In this document: piece by piece, positions 1 through 4,904 of the stretch
Layout of the letters: every line of letters starts with the position of its first letter
Numbering within the stretch: position 1 is the first letter of the stretch
From: an uncultured Eggerthella sp.
GTDB lineage: Bacteria; Actinomycetota; Coriobacteriia; Coriobacteriales; Eggerthellaceae
Assembly: GCA_900551155.1 (NCBI GenBank)
Contig: URVA01000098.1
Span: 1 to 5,228 of the forward strand
Reading direction: 5' to 3'
DNA: 5,228 nt
Notes under the pieces: model-generated
Databases searched by the model: none
What the model saw: the letters and a program-made list of their open reading frames with translations, nothing else
Told to the model about the DNA's origin: nothing
Made by a program: the position numbers and the translations under genes

Positions 1-201
1 GCTTACAAGCTCTTCGATAGTTTCAAGACCTTCTGGCTCACCAAAGTCGATATCAAGCTTTTCTTCGATATCGCAAATAAGCTCTGCCATGTCCAAAGAA
101 TCGATGCCCAGATCCTCAAAGGTTGCATCTTCTGTTACATCTTCAGGATTGATGTCGAGGGTCTCTTCAAGAATCTCTTTAATTGCATCCAAAGTTGCCA
201 T
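1..201 (-). CDS. acpP: Acyl carrier protein (C-terminus cut by window edge)
   Basis: This is the acyl carrier protein of type II fatty-acid synthesis, a small acidic cytoplasmic protein that carries growing acyl chains on a 4'-phosphopantetheine arm. The visible 67 codons begin MATLDAIKEILEETLDINPE and contain the classic attachment motif GIDSLDMAEL at residues 32-41, with Ser35 as the modified residue. The composition is strongly acidic. The usual family length is about 75-85 residues, so only the last helix end and the stop lie beyond position 1. The ATG at 201 has a GAAAGGA ribosome site at 208-214, six bases upstream. That site overlaps the stop codon of the regulator gene, and only 12 bases separate the two genes, so translational coupling is likely. 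Further fatty-acid synthesis genes probably follow outside the window; that is inference. Confidence 0.95.
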   Translation of the reverse strand, partial: MATLDAIKEILEETLDINPEDVTEDATFEDLGIDSLDMAELICDIEEKLDIDFGEPEGLETIEELVS

Positions 202-207
202 TTGTGT

Positions 208-214
208 TCCTTTC
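208..214 (-). promoter_or_regulatory. Ribosome binding site of acpP, overlapping the fabT stop
   Basis: GAAAGGA on the minus strand lies six bases before the acpP ATG and touches the TAG stop codon (214-216) of the upstream regulator gene. Ribosomes ending the regulator would release directly over this site. Confidence 0.7.
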
Positions 215-717
215 TATTGAGCTGCAAATTCTTTTGCAGCTTCATTCTCGTGATCAAAAAAATCTTTGACTTTACCTAACGCTTTATAAAGAACAGCCTC
301 TTCTTCAGGCGTTAAACACTCCAGCGCACTATCCGCCATCTTTTTATGGAAGGCATCATGCGCGCGAAACGCTTTACGCCCTTTAGAAGTAAGCTGAACA
401 AGCACTTGTCTACGATCCACTTCGCTTCTTGTTCGCTGAACGTAACCCTTTCGTTCAAGCTTAGTCATGGAAGCCGTAAGGGTGGCTAGCGTAACATCAA
501 GACGCGAAGCAACCACCTTCATAGGGTTAACTTCATGAAGCCCAACCGCAACAATCGTGTGAAGTTCAGCGATGCTCAGTCCTTCAGTAAGACGATTGTT
601 AAGTGATCGTTCTTCAATACGCAATATAGAATTGAATGTTTCGGTGAGCATCTCATTGACAACCTCTTTGCCTTCGCGTTGCCAATCAGGTGTTTCGATG
701 CTCTTATTCAAAGCCAT
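214..717 (-). CDS. fabT: MarR-family transcriptional regulator, FabT-like
   Basis: This is a winged helix-turn-helix regulator of the MarR family, 167 residues, probably a dimeric DNA-binding repressor. The N-terminal helix (about 24-40, TETFNSILRIEERSL) and the following LSIAELHTIVAVG (48-60) resemble streptococcal FabT, which represses fatty-acid synthesis genes with acyl-ACP as co-repressor. The recognition-helix region is about 75-90 (VTLATLTASMTKLERKG). The wing carries the family signature SEVDRRQVLVQLTSKG at 98-113, with D101-R102-R103. The gene sits between a degV/fakB-type gene and acpP, the setting expected for FabT. The start is uncertain: the AAGGAG site ends only one base before this ATG, whereas a TTG at 711 (codon 3) sits at an ideal seven-base spacing. 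MarR membership is certain; the FabT role is inferred from similarity recalled by eye and from context. Confidence 0.85.
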   Translation of the reverse strand: MALNKSIETPDWQREGKEVVNEMLTETFNSILRIEERSLNNRLTEGLSIAELHTIVAVGLHEVNPMKVVASRLDVTLATLTASMTKLERKGYVQRTRSEVDRRQVLVQLTSKGRKAFRAHDAFHKKMADSALECLTPEEEAVLYKALGKVKDFFDHENEAAKEFAAQ

Positions 718-718
718 A

Positions 719-724
719 CTCCTT
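719..724 (-). promoter_or_regulatory. Ribosome binding site of fabT, unusually close to the ATG
   Basis: AAGGAG on the minus strand ends one base before the ATG at 717, which is too close for normal initiation. It lies seven bases before an in-frame TTG at 711, so translation may start two codons later than the ATG. Confidence 0.55.
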
Positions 725-733
725 TTTAACCAG

Positions 734-747
734 TAGTTTTGTTACTA
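734..747. promoter_or_regulatory. Possible weak second operator between degV and fabT
   Basis: The 35-base gap between degV and the regulator contains an inverted repeat, TAGT-N6-ACTA. On the minus strand it reads ATTAGT...AAACTA, sharing both half-site words with the stronger repeat upstream of degV but with one base less between them. It could be a degenerate operator for autoregulation of the MarR gene. Short AT-rich arms like these can also occur by chance. Confidence 0.3.
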
Positions 748-752
748 ATGCT

Positions 753-1613
753 TTATGCATTTGCTGGCAAAATGCCAATACCCAATGCTCCAGGGCCAAG
801 ATGGGTAGAAATAATTGCACCACAAGGACAGGTGCCGCCATCGATATATTCAATACCAGCCTCAGCAAGAGCAGCCTTCATATCTTCGATAGGCTTCAAA
901 TTGCCGCTGTGGCAGAAACGAATACGAAGCGTTCCGTGCTCGTTAGTGCGGTTTTCCACTTCGTTAACGAAGGTCTTAATAACACCGCGCATACCTTTTG
1001 CTTTGCCATACGCATTAAGAATACCTTTTTCGTTAAAGGTGAAAATTGGCTTGATATTCAAAAGACTAGCGTTTTTAACCTGATCAGCAGAAAGGCGACC
1101 GCCCTTAAGCAAGTTCTCCAGAGTTTCAGGAGCTACTAAAAACTCTGCCGTTGCCAAGAGTTCCTTTGCCTTTGCTTCAGCTTCATCAAGCGTAGCGCCT
1201 TCGTCGCGCATCTTGCAAATCTGCTCTACTACCAATGCTACAGGAGCGGTGGCACCTGCACGAGCACCATCAAGAACACGAACATCAATGTCTACCTGTT
1301 CGGCAGCAGTACGAGAAGACTCAATCGTACCAGAAAGAACACCCGCAATGTGAATTGCGATTACTCCGTCGTATCCCTTTTCTGCAAGACCGTTATACAT
1401 CTGTTCAAAGTCATAAGGGGTAGGCTGAGAAGACTGAGGAAGATTTTCAGCTGCAGCCATACGCTCATAGAATTGCTCAGAGGAAATTTCGAACTGATCC
1501 TTAAACGTTTCTCCGTCGATGAGAACGCTCAGAGGAACCATATGAACATCGAGGGACTTGTATTCGTCCTGAGTAAAATCGCACGTTGAGTCAACTACAA
1601 CAGCGAATCCCAT
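753..1613 (-). CDS. DegV family fatty-acid-binding protein (FakB type)
   Basis: This is a DegV-fold protein, 286 residues. Family members bind one fatty acid and, where characterised as FakB, present it to the kinase FakA to make acyl-phosphate from exogenous fatty acids. The usual family signatures appear in order: DSTCD at 8-12, SSQPTP at 61-66, the VLSGT loop at 92-96, KGGRLS at 170-175, LLNIKPIF at 184-191 and the C-terminal HLGPGALGIG at 271-280. The serine/threonine in the SQP and LSGT loops and the histidine of HLGPG are where FakB structures hold the carboxylate. Length is typical and nothing is missing. The start at 1613 is chosen because a GAAAGGAG site lies seven bases upstream and the motif DSTCD then sits at the usual place; a TTG 14 codons earlier has no such support. 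It heads a likely operon with the regulator and acpP. No fakA gene is visible here. Confidence 0.9.
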   Translation of the reverse strand: MGFAVVVDSTCDFTQDEYKSLDVHMVPLSVLIDGETFKDQFEISSEQFYERMAAAENLPQSSQPTPYDFEQMYNGLAEKGYDGVIAIHIAGVLSGTIESSRTAAEQVDIDVRVLDGARAGATAPVALVVEQICKMRDEGATLDEAEAKAKELLATAEFLVAPETLENLLKGGRLSADQVKNASLLNIKPIFTFNEKGILNAYGKAKGMRGVIKTFVNEVENRTNEHGTLRIRFCHSGNLKPIEDMKAALAEAGIEYIDGGTCPCGAIISTHLGPGALGIGILPANA

Positions 1614-1620
1614 GCTCTCT

Positions 1621-1628
1621 CTCCTTTC
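1621..1628 (-). promoter_or_regulatory. Ribosome binding site of degV
   Basis: GAAAGGAG on the minus strand lies seven bases before the ATG at 1613. It fixes that start in preference to the longer in-frame reading that begins with TTG at 1655. Confidence 0.8.
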
Positions 1629-1631
1629 GCA

Positions 1632-1648
1632 AGAAATCAAAGATTTCT
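1632..1648. repeat. Perfect 17-base inverted repeat in the degV leader
   Basis: AGAAATC-AAA-GATTTCT forms seven perfect pairs around a three-base centre, starting four bases upstream of the degV ribosome site. In the mRNA it could fold into a small hairpin beside that site. As DNA it could be a second protein-binding palindrome: its centre (1640) is 31 bases, about three helical turns, from the centre (1671) of the MarR-type repeat. No run of T follows it, so it is not a terminator. Confidence 0.5.
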
Positions 1649-1662
1649 CGTTCAATAATTAC

Positions 1663-1679
1663 TTAGTTTATCTAACTAA
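1663..1679. promoter_or_regulatory. MarR-type operator candidate upstream of degV
   Basis: TTAGTT-TATCT-AACTAA is a perfect six-base inverted repeat, 17 bases overall, the size and AT-rich style bound by MarR-family dimers. It lies 50 bases upstream of the degV ATG and just past the candidate -10 element, about where transcription would start, so binding would block the promoter. The MarR regulator encoded two genes downstream is the natural candidate to bind it. The symmetry is seen in the sequence; the partner is inferred. Confidence 0.55.
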
Positions 1680-1684
1680 TTGAA

Positions 1685-1713
1685 AGGATAGAGGGATAGA
1701 TAAGCAAACGCAA
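1685..1713 (-). promoter_or_regulatory. Candidate promoter of the degV-fabT-acpP operon
   Basis: On the minus strand TTGCGT (1713-1708) and TATCCT (1690-1685) stand 17 bases apart as possible -35 and -10 elements. They match the consensus at three and four of six positions, so the call is weak. The position, just upstream of the inverted repeat at 1663-1679 and after the uvrB terminator, makes sense for an operator-controlled promoter. Confidence 0.3.
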
Positions 1714-1749
1714 GTAAAAGTAGCACTCCCCCACAAATTGAGCACAGGT

Positions 1750-1784
1750 GGAAAAAGTACAAGCATAAATGGGTGCTTGCCACT
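1750..1784 (-). terminator. Probable Rho-independent terminator of uvrB
   Basis: On the minus strand CAAGCA and TGCTTG (1779-1774 and 1765-1760) form six perfect pairs around an eight-base loop. The stem may be extended by an AGT/ACT pairing across a small internal mismatch, and a run of five T follows at 1756-1752. It lies about 70 bases after the uvrB stop. The stem is short and only moderately GC-rich, so efficiency may be partial. A second weaker hairpin without a T run (arms 1811-1817 and 1832-1838) lies right after the stop codon. Confidence 0.5.
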
Positions 1785-1851
1785 ACGAACAATTGTCACT
1801 ATGAGCGTCTCCAGTTGCTAAGCATGACCAACAACTAGTATTAGTGCCCAC

Positions 1852-3999
1852 CTACGAACGTCGACCGCCACCGTAGGAGCTTTTTCGTGCGCCGAAGGCA
1901 CTACCCTTACGAGCTGTTTTCTTCAGATCGCCCAAGATATCTTCTTCTGCTTTACCTTCTAGTTGGGCACGCAATTTAACAATCTGATCGCGCACCGTAG
2001 CTGCACGCTCAAAATCCATAGCCGTTGAAGCTTCCATCATTTCATCTTCAAGAGCTGCAATAACGCGAAGCATCTCGCTTCGCGAATAACCAGCAAGTTC
2101 AGCATTTACCTCATCAGCACTGCGCTTACCTTCTTCGGTTTCCAAGTAGTCGGTAATATCGCTAATACCCTTACGAATGGTTTTAGGCACAATACCGTGT
2201 TCTTCGTTATATGCCATCTGGATAGCACGTCGCCTGCGAGTTTCGCTAATTGCTCGATCCATTGAATCAGTAATTTTGTCGGCATACATTATTACTTGAC
2301 CACCCGCATTACGTGCGGCACGACCAATAGTCTGAATAAGGGAGCGATGATTACGCAAGAAGCCTTCCTTGTCAGCGTCTAAAATTGCAACCAACGACAC
2401 CTCTGGCAAATCAAGACCCTCGCGCAGTAAGTTAATGCCAACCAAAACGTCAAATTCGCCTTTGCGTAAATCACGCAATATTTCTACGCGCTCAAGGGTA
2501 CCAATATCCGAATGCATATACCGAGCTCGGACCCCCTGATCCAATAAGTGTTCGGTCAAGTCCTCTGCCATGCGCTTAGTTAGTGTTGTAATAAGCACGC
2601 GTTCGTTGCGTTTTGCGCGTTCTTTTGCCTCGTCAATAATATCGTCAATCTGCGACAAAATGGGACGAACATCAATTTCGGGATCAAGCAAGCCTGTCGG
2701 ACGAATGATCTGTTCTACCCTAGCTTCACTTACTCGCTCTTCGTAGTCGCCTGGCGTTGCTGAAACATAAACAAACTGCGGAATTCGTGCTTCAAATTCG
2801 TCAAAACGAAGAGGACGGTTATCCAAACATGAAGGCAGACGGAATCCGTGTTCTGCTAAAGTAATTTTTCTTGAACGGTCTCCTTCATGCATACCGCGAA
2901 TTTGAGGTACTGTTACGTGACTCTCGTCGATAAAGCAAAGAAAGTCGCTTGGGAAATAATCAATCAAGGTATAAGGCGGCTCGCCAGGGGCACGCCCATC
3001 CAAATGACGGGAATAATTTTCGATGCCCGAGCAAAAGCCCATCGTTTCGATCATTTCTAAGTCATAAGAAGTGCGCATCTCTAAACGCTGCGCCTCTAAT
3101 AGCTTGCCCTCTTCCTTAAATTCTTTGAGACGAGCATCAAGTTCATCGCGAATAGTTTGCAACGCACGCTCAACCGCAGGACGAGCTGCTACATAATGCG
3201 ATGCAGGCCAGATAGGAAGCGCCTCGTACGTGTTTAAAACTTCTCCTGTAACGTTATCAATCTCAGCAATTTCTTCAATTTCATCGCCCCAAAATTCCAC
3301 ACGAATAGGGTTATCGGCGTAAGGAGGAAATATATCAAGCGAATCGCCACGAACACGAAACGTTCCACGTTTGAGTTCATAATCGTTGCGATCGTATTGG
3401 ATATCTATGAGCTTATGAATAAGTTCATCACGGTCTTGCTCGATTTCTTTATCCAGGAATACCGCCATACCCGCATATTCCATAGGAGAACCAATACCAT
3501 AGATACACGACACCGAAGCCACCACAATAACATCACGACGAGACAAAAGCATAGACGTTGCTGCGTGGCGCAGTTTTTCCACCTCTTCGTTAATGGAAGC
3601 ATCCTTTTCGATAAAGGTATCGGTGGTAGGAACATAGGCTTCAGGCTGGTAATAATCGTAGTAAGAAACGAAATATACTACTGCATTGTTAGGGAAAAAT
3701 TCTTTGAGTTCTGCCGCCAACTGAGCAGCCAAGGTTTTATTGGGAGCAAGCACTAACGTGGGTTTTTGCACAGCTTCAATAGTTTTTGCCATAGTGTAGG
3801 TTTTTCCCGAACCCGTAACACCAAGCAATGTTTCATAGCGCATGCCAGATTCTATATTCTTCGCCAATTGTGCAATGGCTTTAGGCTGATCGCCTGCTGG
3901 CTCATAAGGAGAAACCACCTCAAAGGGTTGAGACGACAGACGTGCCATGGGTAATTTACCCTCCATTTGATGGCCCTCTAAATTTTGAAGATGCGCCAC
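1852..3999 (-). CDS. uvrB: UvrABC excinuclease subunit B
   Basis: UvrB is the damage-verifying helicase-like subunit of nucleotide excision repair. It is loaded by UvrA and then recruits UvrC for incision. All signatures are present: VSPYEPAGDQPKAI at 29-42, Walker A GVTGSGKT at 60-67, the damage-probing beta-hairpin YYDYYQPEAYVP at 113-124, the DESH box at 358-361, SATPGDY at 413-419, motif V GINLLREGLDLPEVSLVAIL at 521-540, motif VI QTIGRAARN at 556-564, and a C-terminal UVR domain at about 640-682 that contacts UvrA and UvrC. A basic Gly/Ser/Arg-rich tail follows to residue 715. The gene is intact. The start is ambiguous: GTG at 3999, ATG at 3966 and ATG at 3948 each have a purine-rich ribosome site (spacings 4, 7 and 10 bases). 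The last gives an N-terminus closest to the usual family length (698 residues). Residue numbers here count from the GTG. Confidence 0.97.
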   Translation of the reverse strand: MAHLQNLEGHQMEGKLPMARLSSQPFEVVSPYEPAGDQPKAIAQLAKNIESGMRYETLLGVTGSGKTYTMAKTIEAVQKPTLVLAPNKTLAAQLAAELKEFFPNNAVVYFVSYYDYYQPEAYVPTTDTFIEKDASINEEVEKLRHAATSMLLSRRDVIVVASVSCIYGIGSPMEYAGMAVFLDKEIEQDRDELIHKLIDIQYDRNDYELKRGTFRVRGDSLDIFPPYADNPIRVEFWGDEIEEIAEIDNVTGEVLNTYEALPIWPASHYVAARPAVERALQTIRDELDARLKEFKEEGKLLEAQRLEMRTSYDLEMIETMGFCSGIENYSRHLDGRAPGEPPYTLIDYFPSDFLCFIDESHVTVPQIRGMHEGDRSRKITLAEHGFRLPSCLDNRPLRFDEFEARIPQFVYVSATPGDYEERVSEARVEQIIRPTGLLDPEIDVRPILSQIDDIIDEAKERAKRNERVLITTLTKRMAEDLTEHLLDQGVRARYMHSDIGTLERVEILRDLRKGEFDVLVGINLLREGLDLPEVSLVAILDADKEGFLRNHRSLIQTIGRAARNAGGQVIMYADKITDSMDRAISETRRRRAIQMAYNEEHGIVPKTIRKGISDITDYLETEEGKRSADEVNAELAGYSRSEMLRVIAALEDEMMEASTAMDFERAATVRDQIVKLRAQLEGKAEEDILGDLKKTARKGSAFGARKSSYGGGRRS

Positions 4000-4003
4000 A
4001 ATT

Positions 4004-4010
4004 CCTCCCT
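4004..4010 (-). promoter_or_regulatory. Ribosome binding site for the most upstream uvrB start
   Basis: AGGGAGG on the minus strand lies four bases before the GTG at 3999. Two further sites compete: GAGGG at 3974-3978, seven bases before the ATG at 3966, and GGAGGG at 3959-3964, ten bases before the ATG at 3948. Confidence 0.55.
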
Positions 4011-4017
4011 GTATTCC

Positions 4018-4128
4018 TATCTACCATTTGAATCCGTAATTCGAAAGAATCTACAATCTAAATCTGCAATTCGACAGCGTCTGGAGTTCGGCAGATTATA
4101 CAATTCAGCAGATTCTGCAATTCGAAAC
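4018..4128. repeat. Degenerate tandem array, about 17-nt period, upstream of uvrB
   Basis: The coaE-uvrB gap contains six to seven imperfect head-to-tail units with the plus-strand consensus AATCTGCAATTCGACAG. Unit starts are about 4018 (weak), 4031, 4048 (shortened to 13), 4061, 4079, 4095 and 4112. The best copies are 4031-4044, 4061-4074 and 4112-4125, which share the AATTCGA core. Spacings of the best copies (30 = 17+13 and 51 = 3x17) fit the period. The array spans the candidate uvrB -10 element and any leader of its mRNA. Arms within it can also pair (AATCTGC at 4061-4067 with GCAGATT at 4091-4097; GCAGA-T-TCTGC at 4108-4118). Function is unknown: a cluster of binding sites or a worn-down duplicated spacer are both possible. 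Confidence 0.55.
4095..4100 (-). promoter_or_regulatory. Candidate -10 element of uvrB
   Basis: A perfect TATAAT is read on the minus strand 95 bases before the GTG start of uvrB, inside the repeat array. No good -35 hexamer lies at 16-18 bases upstream, so either an activator assists or the match is incidental. Transcription would begin near 4088, giving a leader of roughly 90 bases made largely of repeat units. No complete LexA box of the CGAAC-N4-GTTCG type is present, only isolated CGAAT/CGAAC half-site-like words in the units. Confidence 0.4.
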
Positions 4129-4186
4129 TCTCTTGAACTGTTGCACTATCATTCAGAACAGTCAAAGCAACTTAACACAAACTTAC

Positions 4187-4789
4187 CTAAGAAAGCCTTG
4201 GGGCGATGTCAGAATCCCACCATTGCTGAATTTGGTCTTGAAATTCCTGTAAGGTTCCATCGTTGGTAAACACCACATCCGCAATAGCGAGTCGGTTCTC
4301 TTCTGGTACTTGACTTGCAAGACGGTTTCGCGCATCTTCTTCGGAAAAACCGCGCGATTCCATCAAGCGACGAACACGCACCTCAGGCGATGTAGTAACT
4401 GCTACCACGATATCTGCATGTTTGTAGAAATCATCGCGTCCATCAAGAATTGCCATTTCTAAAACAACAACTTCGTGAGTTTGCCCCACACTCACAACAT
4501 GACGCAAACAGCCTTCGTAAAGTCTAGGCTGAGTAATAGCATCCATACGAGCGGTATCTTCTGGCGTGGCGAAGGCACGAGCAGCAAGTTCGGAGCGAAT
4601 TATTTCACCATTCGTATCGAGTATTTCTTTACCGAAGGCCTTCACTAACTCTGCCTTCATTTCTGGATTATGCAGGTTTTCGTGGCCCACTTCATCGGCG
4701 AGAACAATACCTACACCTTTTTCTTTAAGAAATTCCATCAACGTGGATTTTCCTGAACCAATTCCACCCGTAACAAAAATGCTTAACAC
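4187..4789 (-). CDS. coaE: Dephospho-CoA kinase
   Basis: CoaE phosphorylates the 3'-hydroxyl of dephospho-CoA with ATP, the last step of coenzyme A synthesis in the cytoplasm. The 200-residue length is typical. Visible signatures are the P-loop TGGIGSGKST at 7-16, Asp32 in VLADEVGHE (matching the catalytic aspartate, Asp33 of the E. coli enzyme), the lid-region pattern RLASQVPEENRL at 156-167, and the C-terminal ADVVFTNDG at 170-178. Departures from the common pattern are Leu30 where the first Asp of the DAD motif usually stands, Gln87 in place of the His of the HP motif, and LEMAILDGRDD where VVPLLFE-like residues are usual. The catalytic core is retained. The start is a GTG at 4789 with GAGAGGGG six bases upstream (4796-4803); no earlier start preserves the P-loop position. 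uvrB follows after a 187-base gap, an order also common in Actinobacteria. Confidence 0.95.
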   Translation of the reverse strand: MLSIFVTGGIGSGKSTLMEFLKEKGVGIVLADEVGHENLHNPEMKAELVKAFGKEILDTNGEIIRSELAARAFATPEDTARMDAITQPRLYEGCLRHVVSVGQTHEVVVLEMAILDGRDDFYKHADIVVAVTTSPEVRVRRLMESRGFSEEDARNRLASQVPEENRLAIADVVFTNDGTLQEFQDQIQQWWDSDIAPRLS

Positions 4790-4859
4790 CGCAATCCCCT
4801 CTCACTAGCTTTGCAGCGCACTCGAGCAAAGTTATTATGCTCGCATGGGTATGTTTTTA

Positions 4860-4868
4860 ATTATCACA
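4860..4868 (-). promoter_or_regulatory. Candidate extended -10 element upstream of coaE
   Basis: TGTGATAAT on the minus strand matches an extended -10 element (TGN followed by GATAAT), 71 bases before the coaE GTG. A TTGACT word lies nearby at 4878-4873 but only seven bases upstream, so it cannot serve as the matching -35. A hairpin (CGAGCA/TGCTCG, 4823-4843) would lie in the resulting leader. The coaE transcript could equally come from the upstream gene. Confidence 0.25.
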
Positions 4869-4904
4869 TGCAAGTCAACCTAGAATTCGTGCTCTATTGC
4901 ATTG

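Noticed and set aside
690..1139. Plus-strand frames opposite degV
   Set aside because: Shadows of the degV coding strand. The opposite strand has full DegV family motifs, and the plus frames have neither motifs nor ribosome sites.
1614..1655. Fourteen-codon N-terminal extension of degV starting at TTG 1655
   Set aside because: It has no ribosome site, runs through the leader inverted repeat, and shifts the DSTCD motif away from its usual position near the N-terminus.
1782..1791. ACTACGAACA present here and again at 5203-5212
   Set aside because: A single 10-base match in two unrelated places with no shared flanks. I treat it as coincidence.
3405..3635. Minus-strand frame inside uvrB in a different phase
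   Set aside because: Lies wholly within the intact uvrB gene, with no family motif or ribosome site.
4137..4162. ACTGTT/AACAGT inverted repeat after coaE as a terminator
   Set aside because: Six pairs around a 14-base loop with no following T run on the minus strand; too weak to call.
3985..4269. Plus-strand reading frame of 94 codons across the coaE-uvrB gap, with repeated SAIR/SVIR peptide words
   Set aside because: It is antisense to the ends of both uvrB and coaE, lacks a ribosome site, and its peptide repeats are simply the translation of the tandem DNA array.
4823..4843. CGAGCA/TGCTCG hairpin upstream of coaE as a terminator
   Set aside because: No T run follows directly on either strand. 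On the plus strand a T run comes only after about nine bases, and no plus gene needs ending there.
4843..4871. GCATG/CATGC inverted repeat between the membrane gene and coaE
   Set aside because: Five-base arms with a 19-base separation are expected by chance in a region of this size, and there is no T run after it.
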